This document shows, piece by piece, positions 44,771-54,750 of a stretch of 64,000 nt of DNA. Origin of the DNA: Ochotona curzoniae (Eukaryota; Chordata; Mammalia; Lagomorpha; Ochotonidae); NCBI RefSeq assembly GCF_017591425.1, contig NW_024465777.1:1054001-1118000 (forward strand), written 5' to 3'. Within the stretch, counting starts at the first letter, position 1. Each line of letters opens with the position of its first letter. A model generated the notes under the pieces. That model worked only from the letters and a program-made list of their open reading frames with translations, was not told where the DNA came from and searched no databases. A program made the position numbers and the translations under genes.

Positions 44771-45660
44771 CACAACAAGGAAAAAACAGATCAGAAATAA
44801 CTGACACAGACACTAAGATTTACAGTCAAGAACATTAACTTGGGTATCATAATTGTGTTCATATGTTAAAAACAGGATAGTTAAAGGAAAGCCTACATGC
44901 TGTGTAGACTGATGGAAGATATAACAAACGCAAATCAAACCTGTAGATATTAAAATTAGAATGTCTGAGATGAAAAATAAAAAAAATCTGATTAACAGCT
45001 GATTCAACATTGCTGAGATTAGTGAGCGTGAAGACCTGTTAATACAAATTGTCCACAGTGGTGGAAGAAAAGACTCAAAACTAAAAATGAGCAGGGTACC
45101 AGTGAGCTTCCAAGCAACTTCAAGCAGCCTAGGAGCCCCAAAGGAAACATGATAAAGAAGGGGAAAGAAATTTAAAAAATTTTTATTAAAAATGAAGAAA
45201 TAATATCTGACATTTTCCCCAAAACACATGGATATACATACCAAGATACATCATCACCAAATTGCTCAAACCAGTGAGAGAACCTGGTACTTGGCACTAG
45301 GATTCCCACATCACCACTGGATTACCTGATTTGAGTGTTGACTCTGCACCCAATTCCAACTTCCAGCTATGCACACTCTGCAAGCAAATACATAATGACA
45401 GACACCCACATGGGAAACCCAGATTGACTTCTTCAACCTTGGTGATAACCTGATCTGACCTTGGCTTGCTCCAGGTAAAAAACAGCAGATAGGAAACTTA
45501 TCTCTCTCTCTCTCTTTTTCTCTCTCTCTCCTTCTTTCTTTTTTCCAGATAAAGAAAATAAACAAAATTTTCTGTGAAAATTAAATGCAATAGGAAAGAG
45601 ACAATCTTAAAAGCAATCAGAGAGAAGAATCAACATGGTAAGGACACGTTTAAACAGATG
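44770..45660 (+). mobile_element. HAL1/L1-like ORF1 remnant, split by a SINE
   Basis: The part at 44,940-45,030 ('aatgtctgagatgaaaaat', 'ctgattaacagctgattc', 'gagattagtgagcgtgaagac') follows the HAL1/L1 coiled-coil ORF text. At 45,100-45,275 'gaagaaataatatctgacattttccccaaa' and 'acatcatcaccaaattgctcaaaccagtg' continue it. After a degenerate SINE, 'gacaatcttaaaagcaatcagagagaa' resumes at about 45,600. It carries many stops and is a fossil. Confidence 0.6.
45277..45580 (+). mobile_element. Highly diverged C-type SINE
   Basis: Parts of the family can be traced: 'acctggtacttggcactaggattccc', 'catgggaaacccagattgac' and 'cagcagataggaaac', then a CT-rich 3' part and an A-rich tail. It interrupts the HAL1-like sequence, since the two sides read on across it. 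Confidence 0.55.
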
Positions 45661-45799
45661 GAGAAATATTAGCCAGTGTGAAGCAGAGAGGACACATTCC
45701 AGGAAATACAAGAGGACAGAACAACAGCAGAGGAGTACCCGCAGACTGACAGACACAGGAAAGCAGTGAAAAAAAACGATGTGTATTGCAGTGACTGAC

Positions 45800-46737
45800 A
45801 CCCCAGCAGCATTCAGCAAGTGGAGATCTGAATTGCAGTGGCAGCTGGGACTTCGCCAGCAACCAGGTGTGAATGGATTTTCCCCAGGAGCTCAGGAGAT
45901 GAACCCAGACAAAGAACTGCCCATCCTGTTGGTCTGTTTGATTTGACCATGAGCAGAGACAGAGCAACAGATCCCAGAAGGGTAGTGTGGAAGCAGGGTG
46001 GATTTCACAACCCAGTCTGCCCCCTAGAGCCATATTGGGCGCCATTTTGTTTAAGGAGGTAAAGGCTACAGGACAGTACTGAGCATGTACAGAACTGGGA
46101 GTAATGTCCTTTCTGACTCAGTGAACTGCAACAACATGGCATCCTACAGGTTTCACCCAAGATAGGTCCAGATATCCCTCAGACCTGATGGCCAGCAGAT
46201 CAAGAACTCTAATAGTGGCACATCAGACACCATTTTGTATGGTGTAGTAAAGAATTTAAGACTGCAGGGATAACAGTGAGCTGTGCATGCACTGAGCACA
46301 GCATGCACTCACTGAGCTCAGTGCTTTGTACTGGTCCCACAGGAAATAATACCAACTATGGCATTGTATGGGTCAAAATAGGTCCGTGTAACCCTCAGAC
46401 CTAATCGTCAACAGGCTTGACAGGATCAACACCAACAACAACATAGCTATGTAGAACACCTGGTGTCTCCCTAATCCTAGGTCCTGCTCCAGCCAGAAGA
46501 AGGAGGAAGGTTGTACAGACAACGGTTCAGCCTCAGCAGTGTCACAGGAGGTGGAGACTAGTAAACCAGGAGCTGGGGCTACAGAGACCATGGTGGAAAT
46601 CTAACATAAAAACCCAGACCTGGAACTTGCTGGAGGCAGTGGCACAACTGACTGCAAACAAAGAGCCATGTACCAACTGCAGCAAATAAAATTGAATTGT
46701 AGACCCGTGGGTGACAGAGCTTAGAAATTTGCCCCAA
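45800..46737 (+). mobile_element. L1 5' UTR with tandem subunits
   Basis: The region upstream of an L1 ORF1 contains two diverged tandem copies of a subunit of about 190-215 bp. 'ccattttgt' occurs at 46,042 and 46,230, and 'ataggtcc' at 46,162 and 46,378. Subunits share 'cctcagacct.atg.ccagcag'. Tandem monomers are a known feature of some mammalian L1 promoters. It is followed directly by ORF1-like sequence, which supports its identity as the 5' end of the same L1. Confidence 0.55.
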
Positions 46738-46774
46738 AGAGGGAAGTCTGATAAGCAGAAGTACAATGACCAAG

Positions 46775-47711
46775 AGCAAAAGCCTTTGCCAACCTCAGAG
46801 TTACCTGAGGAAGACATCGAGAAAATGGGGGACACAGAATTCAAACACTTGTTATAAAACTTCTTATCAACAATGAGAAGCACATAAAGCAGGTATTCAA
46901 GGACTGTAAGGAATATGTCACCCTGGAAATGAATCAAATGAAAGCTGATATATTAGAAATGAAGTATACAGTGGAGCAAATTAAAAGGACAGTGGAGAGT
47001 CTCCAAGGTAGAATGAAAAAGGCAAAAGAAAGAATCTCAAAATTAGAAGATACTTCCTGTTACCGGTAGGAACAAACAAAAAGCTGGAAGCAGAGCTGCA
47101 TCAGGCTAAAAACAGTATTCAAGAATTGAAAGACACTATTAAAAGGCCAAATATAAGAGTTATGAGACTCCCAGAAGGTGCAGAAAGAGAAGCTCTGTTT
47201 ACAAGTGTATTTAATGAAATAATAAGGGAACATTTCCCTAATCTAGAGAAAGAATTGGGAAACAACATTCAGGAGGAGCACAGAACTCTCAACAGGCTTG
47301 AACAAAGTGATCTTCACCACGACACATGGTCATCAAGCTCTCTTCAATTGAACGTAAGGAAAAGATCCTTAAATGTGCACGTGAAAAAAAAAAAATCAAC
47401 TGACATATAAAGATATGCCAATTAAACTCACAGGAGACCTCCCATAGGAAGCTCTACTGACCAGAGGAGAATGGAGTGACATATTCCAGATTCTAAAAGC
47501 AAAAAATTGTCGACCCAGGGTAATGTACCCAACAAAGCTTTCCTTTGTCTTTGAAAACAAAATAAAATTCTTCCACAGTAAAGAAAAGTTAAAAGAATAT
47601 GCCTCTTCCAAACCTACCCTACAAATGATACTTCAAGATGTTGTCTTGACAGAGAAAAGGAAACAGTGCCTATCAAAGCCAAAGGCAAATGTGAAGAACA
47701 TTCCAGTATAA
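46775..47711 (+). pseudogene. L1 ORF1 pseudogene (RNA-binding chaperone)
   Basis: ORF1 encodes the L1 RNP protein: an N-terminal coiled coil, then an RRM and a C-terminal domain that binds L1 RNA. The coiled coil is read at about 46,835-47,060 (LEMNQMKADILEMKY-like) with stops and shifts. At 47,126-47,390 the middle reads RVMRLPEGAEREALF, then NEIIREHFPNLEKELG and EEHRTLNRLE, matching the RRM core. At 47,520-47,711 the C-terminal domain reads RVMYPTKLSFVFENKIKFF and KPTLQMILQDVV. Several frameshifts and stops break the gene, for example around 46,855, 47,068 and 47,400. It is not functional. Confidence 0.85.
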
Positions 47712-47752
47712 TAACTACAGAAGACTAAATCAATGAACAACCCATTGCTAAA

Positions 47753-47930
47753 ATGACAGGACCAAATTACCAACCACTCATATTAACGCTGAATGTAAAT
47801 GGCTTAAACTCATCAATCAAACATCATAGACTAGTAGACTGGATTAAAAAGCAAAACCATCTTTGTCGCATACAAGAGACTCATTTAACCAACAAAGATC
47901 AGCAGAAAATATATCTCATGGATTTTTGTT
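47753..47930 (+). pseudogene. L1 ORF2 start (endonuclease), truncated
   Basis: This begins 41 bp after the ORF1 stop, the usual short L1 inter-ORF gap. The frame reads PLILTLNVNGLNSSIKHHR and later QETHL, the first conserved blocks of the APE-type endonuclease, including the catalytic region around N14 and E43. The reading is lost at about 47,930 in a (TTTG)n tract. The remaining 3.5 kb of ORF2 is absent. Confidence 0.85.
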
Positions 47931-47943
47931 TGTTTGTTTGTTA

Positions 47944-48371
47944 GTTTCATCTCTTCAAAACACTTTCTTCTGATGAGATTCTTCAATGACTAATAGATCA
48001 TACAGTACCATCAGGTTCTTGATTTTTTTTAAAATTTCTTCAGTGATACATCAGTCATTCAGAGGCATGTTTTTGAACTTCATGGTGTTGTTAATTTCTT
48101 TTCTTCCCTCCTGTTGTTGATCTTGTTTTGTGGCTTTTTGTTTAAGGGGATGTATAGTAACTGTGTAATGGAGACTAACATATCTAGTAGCATGTTTTTG
48201 AACTTCATGGTGTTGTGAATTTCTATTTTTCCTCTGGTTGATTTTGTACTGTGACTTTTCATTTAAGGGAATATATAGTAACTGTGTAATGCAGACTATG
48301 ATACCCAGATGTGAAGATACAATGCAATATGCATCTCTACTTCTATACAAAGATTGATTCCCAATGAAACT
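47944..48371 (+). repeat. 125-bp tandem duplication next to L1 3' UTR
   Basis: The phrase 'catgtttttgaacttcatggtg' occurs at 48,066 and 48,191, and 'tatagtaactgtgtaatg' recurs with the same 125-bp shift. The second unit runs into text that aligns with the L1 3' UTR fragment at 17,308-17,404. The left half has weak antisense similarity to the L1 ORF2 linker region, so an inverted L1 segment is possible. Origin is otherwise uncertain. Confidence 0.65.
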
Positions 48372-48867
48372 TGTCAGGAGCCATGTACTGTAGCCACACT
48401 GAAGCCATGTCAGGAGCTGTGTTCTGTAGCCACACTGAAGCCATTTTGAATATAGAACTACGGGCCAGTGGAAAACTCCTGGCTGGCTAGATGCTTGGGA
48501 AAGAAGTTATGAAACTAATCACACACTTAGCTTCAATTGTTTCTAGCAACTGTTTTAGAATGTGATTTATGCTGTGCCTGCCAACATCTTGTTATTGATT
48601 ACCTATGTTATTGTTAATATGGTGGTTACTATTGTTGATATGGTGGCTGCTCAAGAACAATCAGTCTTGAAACTATCGCTTGTGTCCCAGTTTCTCCTTT
48701 CCTCCCTGAGCCTTAGTTACTGAAGAATATAAAAACTCTCAATTAAAATAAATAAACTGACAACTTGATCAGACCTCCTGTCTTGCTGTCTATTCTTCGT
48801 GTCTCTTGTCCCCCATTCTCTCCTAGGTGGGTTACAACCCCCGTTGACTGTCCTACTGGAAGGGACA
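48372..48867 (+). mobile_element. Solo ERV LTR (496 bp) with 6-bp TSD
   Basis: The element begins TGTCAGGAGC and ends GGAAGGGACA, flanked by perfect direct repeats GAAACT at 48,366-48,371 and 48,868-48,873. A TATA-like 'atataaaaac' lies near 48,728 and AATAAA at 48,751-48,756. The following U5 contains a 'cttcgtgtctcttgtcccc' region typical of class II LTRs. The first 72 bp are a 36-bp tandem duplication. The LTR splits an L1 3' UTR, and the two sides read on when it is removed, as shown by the uninterrupted copy at 17,402. No internal viral genes are present. Confidence 0.9.
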
Positions 48868-49090
48868 GAAACTTTTTACTATATCTTGACAATAGGATGC
48901 TGGACTCTCTGCCATTGTCCATGCCAGCAGTAATGGACATATGACTGTGTATGAAGAACTATATTATAGTAACAATATAGGGAAATTCAGTGAGGGGGAG
49001 GGAATTGGGGAAGGGATAAGAGAAATCCCAAGGCCTATGGAACTGTATCATAAAATGATAATAATAAGAAGTTTTAAAAAAAAAAACAAG
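48868..49090 (+). mobile_element. L1 3' UTR, distal part with A tail
   Basis: It resumes after the LTR with text parallel to 17,405-17,600: 'cttgacaataggatgctgga', then 'gactgtgtatgaagaac' and a G-rich 'gtgagggggagggaattgggg' tract. It ends in 'aagttttaaaaaaaaaaac'. The A-rich tail then meets a SINE. Confidence 0.75.
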
Positions 49091-49096
49091 CAGAGA

Positions 49097-49436
49097 GGGG
49101 CCCAGTCCAGTAGCCTAGTGGCTAAAGTCCTTACCTTGCAAGCACTGGGACCCGTACCAGCACCAGTCCATGTCCCAGCTGCTCCACTTCCTATCCAGCT
49201 CCCTGCTTGTGGCATGGGAGGGCAGTATAGGGTGGCCCAAAGCCTTGGCTTCCTGCACCTGCATGGGAGACCTGAGAGAAGTTCTTGGCCTCTGGCTTCA
49301 GATCAGCTCAGCTCCGGCTGTTGTGGCCACTTAGGGAGTGAATCAGTAGATGGAAGATGTTTTTGGCTATCTCCTTTTCTCTGTAAATCTGACTTTCCAA
49401 TAAAACTAATAAATAAATCTTTAATAATTTTTTTAA
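49097..49436 (+). mobile_element. Lagomorph C-type SINE, plus strand
   Basis: Full length, with 'ggggcccagtccagtagcctagtggctaaagtcc', 'ctccacttcctatccagctcc', 'gtggccacttagggagtgaatc' and a tail 'tgactttccaataaaactaataaataaatc'. It is one of the less diverged copies. It sits in an L1 A-rich tail. Confidence 0.9.
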
Positions 49437-49616
49437 AGCCAGAAAAAAGACATAACTTACACAGGCAGTAGTTGACAGCAGACAGCCGACTTTTCATTGG
49501 AGAAAATGCAAACTACAAGACAGTGGAGCAACATCTTCACAGGATTGGAAAAGAGGAACTATGGTTGTAGAAATCTAGCCTTCGAAAATAAAAACCTTCA
49601 AAATGGAACCATATGG

Positions 49617-49808
49617 GTTGGGACTGTCATGTAGCTGACGGGACCACTGTCTGCTGCGTTGACATTGCATATGGGCACTAATTTGACTCTTGGCTGCTCC
49701 ACTTTCAATCCAGGTTCCTGCTAGTGACCAGGGAAGGCAGCCATACCCATATGGGATACCAGCACTTGCAAAGTGAAGATGTATCCACTGAGCCATTGCA
49801 CCAGACCC
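49617..49808. mobile_element. Two SINE heads fused in inverted orientation
   Basis: A plus-strand SINE head and middle ('gcatatgggcac', 'tccactttcaatccaggttcctgctag') runs to about 49,740. It is followed by a minus-strand head ('catatgggataccagcacttgc', 'atccactgagccattgcacc'). The 3' halves of both are missing. This suggests a partial inverted duplication or two overlapping insertions. Confidence 0.55.
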
Positions 49809-49821
49809 AAAATCAATTTTT

Positions 49822-50145
49822 TTAAAAGATTTATTTTTATTATTTTTTTATTGGAAAGGCAGATATACAGAGAGGAGAGACAGAGAGGAAGATCTTCCGT
49901 CCAATGATTCACTCCCCAAGTGAGCGCAACAGCTGGAGCTGAGCCAATCTGAAGCCAGGAGCCTCTTCCGGGTCTCCCACGCGGGTGCAGGGTCCCAAAG
50001 CTTTGGGCCGTCCTCGACTGGTTTCCCGGGCCACAGGCAGGGAGCTGGATGGGAAGTGGGGCTGCCGGGATAGAACCGGTGCCCATATGGGATCCCGGGC
50101 GTTCAAGGCGAGGACCTTAACCACTTGCGCCACCGCGCCAGGCCT
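49822..50145 (-). mobile_element. Young C-type SINE, minus strand, with TSD
   Basis: A near-consensus copy. In plus coordinates it starts with the reversed tail and passes 'gaggaagatcttccgtccaatgattcactccccaag', 'cgggtctcccacgcgggtgcagggtcccaaagctttgggccgtcctcgac' and 'accggtgcccatatgggatccc'. It ends at 'caccgcgccaggcct'. It is flanked by direct repeats AAAATCAATTTTT at 49,809-49,821 and 50,146-50,158. The many intact CpG sites suggest recent insertion. Confidence 0.92.
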
Positions 50146-51029
50146 AAAATCAATTTTTTAAAAAGAAAGTGAAATAAAGACATTTTTAGACATACAAAAG
50201 CCAAAAGAATTAGTACCAGCAGACTCACCCAAGAAGAAGTATTTTTTTCCAAGAAGTATTAAAGAAAGTCCTACCGTCAGAAAAAATATGAAAGTAGGTG
50301 GAATACAAAATTACAAAGAAATGAAGAACACTGAAGAGAACAGCTGTAATATTTCTCCTGATTATGTAGGTATCTTTAAAAGATCGCTGGCTATTCCCAC
50401 TTACAATGACTACCATCAAAAAGATGAAGGTCACAAGTACTGGTTTGTGGGGATGTGGAGGAAAAAATCTTCAGACATTGTTGGTGGGAATATAAATTGG
50501 CATGACCACTGTGGAGATTCCTCAAAAACCCAATGACAGAATCACCACATCATCTAGCAAACATGCTCCTGGGAATGTATCCAACGAAGTTGAAACTGTC
50601 CAAGAGATACCTACGCCCATGTTTACTGAAGTATTATCCACAATTCATGGTCGTAGCCAAACGTGGACACAGACTAAGTGTCCACCAGCGAAGCATGCAT
50701 AAAGATGAGTATTGGATAAACACTGAGAAGCAGGAAGTCCTGTCATTGGTGACAATGTGGAGGAACCAAGGACACTGCTCGGGGGAACAAGCCAAGAAGA
50801 CAAATTCTGCATGGGCTCACACACGTGTGGAATCCAGAACAACTTAACTCACCCAAGCAGGGAGCTGAGTGATGACTAGAGGTGGGCAGGGGATGGGGAG
50901 ATGCTGGTCAGGGTGCATCAAGCTGTCAGACTAAGCATGAGTTTTAAAGAACTACCATTCTCATGGTACTACAGTATTGCCTACTTAAAAATAGCTGACA
51001 GGGAAGACTGAATTTTCTTATGCACATAT

Positions 51030-51645
51030 CAGATCTGGGCCTCCAAAGTTGCTGATGTCCATGCAGTGGAAAAGCACACAGAGACACAAAGGACATGGCA
51101 GCCAGCTCATCTAGGCCAGCAGTGGATACATGGCAAGTGTCTCATCAAGAGAACAGAAAGGGGAACAGAACGCACAGCTCTCCTGGCTAAGCTTTGCAGC
51201 ATGTGCCTGAGTCTGAACATGCACCAAAGTGGACACTGTCAACCAACAGACCTGGACAAGATTTTCTCAACCCCAGAGTAAGGAAACCAACAACATCTCA
51301 GAACTATCAAATCTATTCATCTAATACCCTGAGAATATGCTTCTCCACATAGGAGTCTTTAAGGCATCTTCAAAGGACCGTGCCCCATCCCCTGGTGCTG
51401 ATGGAGTGTGACAGCAGGGAGCAATCTTCTCTTTTCCATCCCTAACCCACCCTCCTCCTCTCCCCTGCCCTGGATTCCAGAAACAGGAGAAAAAGAAAAA
51501 AGAATGAAATATTTATCTCATCCATCTTCCTCCACACCTTGACCCTCCCCACCCTAATCTGAGACCCTCATGGGAATGCAGCCCTCTGTCAACTATTTAA
51601 ACAATATTTAAAAAACTAAAAAAAAAAAAAATCTAAATAAAGGTG
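51030..51645. other. Unassigned ~600-bp insert in L1 3' UTR
   Basis: Flanked on both sides by L1 3' UTR text, this segment itself matches nothing I recognise. It has a pyrimidine-rich part (51,420-51,560) and ends in 'aaaaaactaaaaaaaaaaaaaatc'. It could be another LTR or a processed sequence; no convincing duplication of the target could be found. Confidence 0.4.
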
Positions 51646-51702
51646 TGAGGTAACAGAATGCTCATTCATTTGCTTTAATCATTACACAACATATACACAA
51701 AT

Positions 51703-52954
51703 TGCGGGAAGCCGTGCAGTTGGGTCGGATGGCATGGGTGTGTGATGAGCATGCCTCTTCGGTTAGCAAGGCCACGAGGAGTTTCTGGCTGCGTGGCAAG
51801 GCCCGGCAGAATGTCTCTAATCACCTCATTGCTGCCTCAATCACCTCTCTAAGATTTCATAAAATTCTCCTGACGGTGTTGTTGTTTTTTTCTGCAAATG
51901 TGAAATGATTCCTGTAACTGGTATAACACCTCAAACTGATCAACCATGTTATGGTAAAAGCGTCTTTAGCAACTGAAGGCAATGACACACAGCTAAAAGC
52001 ACACAATAGTACAATTAAGACCACATTGTCCCCAGATAGCCTTTGTCCTGGAGCTTGCCCTGATATATGTATGTCCTCTTTAAGAAACAGCTTGATAATA
52101 TCTTAGAACAGATGGCAATCATGGAGGTACAAAGAGTTTGTTTACCGTACAGCCTCGAACTGTTACAACACATGAAATGACGCATTTTGGTTTCTCACCA
52201 CGGAAAACAGAAAGTACATGGGACATCTTCTAAAGGGAAACAAATGTGAACCCCCAAAGAAAAAAATGGCTTAAAACTTCTACCTTATTTTGACACCTAT
52301 ATTTAGGGAAAGAAAACAGTTTATGAAGATAAAAATCAGTTTTTTGTAAAGGCCCTCTCTTTGTAGAAAGCTGAGTGGGCCTGATCCCTTTCGCTGCCCT
52401 TGAACAAAAGAACAAAAAGCAATTGAATCAGTACTAGGTGAAGGTGATGATAATTAGTATATGACTTATTACAAGATTTAATAAAGAATCTTTGATAAAT
52501 TCCTTTCATTTATGAGCTTTCTTTTTAATTCTGTATTTTTGATATCTTAACTAATATTAATTTAGGTTTAGTGAAAATTGATTTTGCATACAAGTAAACC
52601 ACCTGTCATTATGCAATCATATGTGCTGCCAACCATGGAGTTCCTGGCTTCAGCCGGGTGACTGCAGGTTTGAATGAGTAATAGCTTACTGAAAATATTT
52701 TCTCTGAAGTAAAATAACAATAATGTCTTTTAGGATTGTTTTTGTAACCATTTTTTCATAATGAAGTAAAAATGAAATAATTGGATGTTGTGCAAAGCTT
52801 GTGATTATTTGTGTATAAATAAGAAGGCAACTTTTCTGAGTTGTCCCTGATGAGCATCATGCCGTAATGGTCCACACTACCTCCTCTTCTTGTCTTCTCA
52901 CCGATCCACACATCTTTTGCAAGCTCTCAAGTCAACTGAAGCTGGTCTCCGGCA
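51703..52954 (+). mobile_element. Long solo ERV LTR (1,252 bp) with 6-bp TSD
   Basis: The element begins TGCGGGAAGCC and ends TCTCCGGCA, with perfect 6-bp direct repeats ACAAAT at 51,697-51,702 and 52,955-52,960. A TATA box 'tataaata' lies at 52,814-52,821, followed by a pyrimidine-rich U5 of about 130 bp. An LTR over 1.2 kb is long for mammals; betaretrovirus-like class II elements include examples of that size. I saw no long frame inside it and no internal viral genes. Removing it restores an old L1 3' UTR reading ('cattacacaac...' then '...gtatcatactgtaccc'). Confidence 0.85.
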
Positions 52955-53026
52955 ACAAATGAAAGTATCATACTGTACCCTATAATGCACATAATTAGCA
53001 TTTGTTAATTCTAAATGTTAAGAAGA

Positions 53027-53358
53027 GGCCCGGCATAGTAGCCTAACAGTTAAAGTTCTAGCCTTGAACGCACTGGGATCCCATATTGGCACATGTTCTA
53101 ATCCCGGCAGCTCCACTTCCCATCCAGCTCCCTGCTTGTGGTCTGGGAAAGCAGTAGAGGATGACCCAAACCCTTGGGACCCTGCACCCACGTGGGAGAC
53201 TTGGAGGAGGCTCCTGGCTTCAGATTGGCTCAGCTCCAGCCATTGCGGCCACTTGGGGAATGAATAATTGGACGAAAGATCTTCCTCTCTGTCTTTGCTC
53301 CTCTGTATATCTGCCTTTCCAATAAAAATAAATAAATCTTTAAAAAGAAAGAAAGAAA
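53027..53358 (+). mobile_element. Lagomorph C-type SINE, plus strand
   Basis: Full length, with 'ggcccggcatagtagcctaacagttaaag', 'gggatcccatattggcac', 'ctccacttcccatccagctccctgcttgtgg' and 'ggccacttggggaatgaataattgg'. The tail reads 'ctgcctttccaataaaaataaataaatc' followed by (GAAA)n. It is moderately young. Confidence 0.92.
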
Positions 53359-53579
53359 ACCTCAACTCTCACCAGTGAACTCCACCAAACATTCAAGGAA
53401 GAGTAACACCAGTTCTACCCAAACCCTTCTGGAATTTTGAAGGGAAGAAATGCTCCCCCACTTTTGCTATGAGGCCATCATCACCCTGAGACCAAAACTA
53501 AATTGACATGGCACGAAAAGGAAGCTACAACGGGTATACTTCATGAACACAGAAAAGTTCTCTTTAAGAACATAATTAG

Positions 53580-53929
53580 CTTTTATTTTTATTCAAAAGG
53601 CAAAGAGACAAATGTGCCTGTTGGTGGGGCTGGGGCAGGGTTGGGGCAAGAGAGAAAGGAACAGATCTCCCATCCACTGGTTGACTTTCCAGATGCCTGC
53701 AACAGCCAGGGCTTGGTCAGGCCAAAGTCAGAAGCCTGGGCCTCAATCTGGGTCTCCCACGTGGGTGGAGGAGTCCAAGCAATTGAGTCATCTGCTGCTG
53801 CTTCTCACGGTACACATCAACAGGAAGATGGATCAAAAGTGGAGTAGCCAGGACTTGAACCAGACACTCAGCTGGAAGATGCAGGTTTTCCAAACAGAAA
53901 CCTAACCACTGAGCCAAATCCCACCTTAA
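53580..53929 (-). mobile_element. C-type SINE, minus strand, nested in L1
   Basis: The reversed tail 'cttttatttttattcaaaagg' leads into 'cagatctcccatccactggttgac'. The run 'ctgggtctcccacgtgggtggagg' and the reversed head 'cctaaccactgagcc' follow. It is moderately diverged and lies inside the old L1 ORF2. Confidence 0.85.
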
Positions 53930-54023
53930 AAAAAAAAAGTTATCAGCAACCTATAAAAACCTAAAAGTCTTATACATACTAGACCAACTTATTTCTGAAT
54001 AAATCAAAGAAATTGAACATATT

Positions 54024-54336
54024 TTTAAAAATGTATATATTTGAAAGGAAGAGTTAGAAAGAAGGAGACAGAGACACAGAGAGAGGTCTTCCTTGTTTAC
54101 TCATCAAATGGCCACAATGGCCAGAGCTGGGCTGGTCAAAAGCCAGGAGCCACTAGATTCTACCAGGTCTCCTACATAGATCCAGACACCCAGGGACTTG
54201 GGCCATCTTTCAGTGCTTTCTCAGGCCACTAACAGAGAGCCTGATCAGAAGTGAAGCAACCAGGACTTGAACCAATGCCTACACTGGATGCTGGAAGTGC
54301 AGGTGACAACTTTAAGTATACTGATGAGCCGAAAGG
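54024..54336 (-). mobile_element. C-type SINE, minus strand, nested in L1
   Basis: The reversed tail 'tttttaaaaatgtatatatttgaaagg' leads to 'gagaggtcttccttgtttactcatc', then 'gccaggagccactagattctaccaggtctcc' and the reversed head 'ttgaaccaatgcctacactgg'. It is diverged and separates two blocks of L1 ORF2. Confidence 0.85.
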
Positions 54337-54465
54337 GAAGGATTTTATGGTCATCCCAACAGAAGCACAAAAGGCACTCAGCAGAATCAACATCTGCTCC
54401 ATCTACAAACTCTCAGCCAACTGAAAATTGAAGGGAATTCCCTCAACCTGACACAGGGCACCAAC

Positions 54466-54491
54466 CAAAACAAAACAAAACAAAACAAAAC
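54466..54491. repeat. (CAAAA)n short microsatellite
   Basis: Five CAAAA units follow L1 ORF2 sequence, where 'aaagg' would be expected. It is short and almost pure. Confidence 0.8.
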
Positions 54492-54750
54492 AGTGCTTTG
54501 CTTTGTTGCTCCTGGTAAGGAATCCAATGCCTCCTCCCTGACGTCAGGGACAATACAAAGACGTCAGCCTCACCACTTCCACCCAACACGACCTAAAAGT
54601 CCCAGCCAGAGCAGGAAGGGGAAACCAGAAAATTAAAGGCCTCCGAGTTGGGGTGGGAGAAGTAAATCTATTGCAGAGGGCATGAGCTTGGCTGCAGAAA
54701 ATCCTGTGAGCACTAGTCCAGGGAGCATTAGTCTAGACAAATGCCAGGAT

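Larger units (their letters stand above)
49437..50290 (+). mobile_element. Old L1 ORF1 C-terminal remnant, split by SINEs
   Basis: The text 'ttgacagcagacagccgacttttcat', 'aagacagtggagcaacatcttcac' and 'tagaaatctagccttc' matches the L1 ORF1 C-terminal domain. After two SINE insertions, 'gaaataaagacatttttagacatacaaaagcc', 'ccagcagactcaccc' and 'ttaaagaaagtcct' complete it at 50,168-50,275. Frames are broken. Confidence 0.65.
50375..53026 (+). mobile_element. Old L1 3' UTR, interrupted by inserts
   Basis: The text at 50,480-50,700 ('ttggtgggaatataaattggcatgaccactgtggagattcctc', 'gctcctgggaatgtatcc', 'ttatccacaattcatgg', 'aagtgtccacc') is the classic old mammalian L1 3' end. It continues to about 51,030 and resumes at about 51,645 with 'gtgtgaggtaacagaatgctc' and 'gctttaatcattacacaac'. 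A solo LTR then intervenes, after which 'gtatcatactgtaccctataatg' follows at 52,965. The stretch 51,030-51,645 is an unassigned insert ending in an A-rich run. Confidence 0.8.

Noticed and set aside
51703..51908. Coding frame inside the long LTR, similar to the accessory genes carried in some betaretroviral LTRs
   Set aside because: The frame is only 68 codons, starts at a non-ATG codon and shows no recognisable features.
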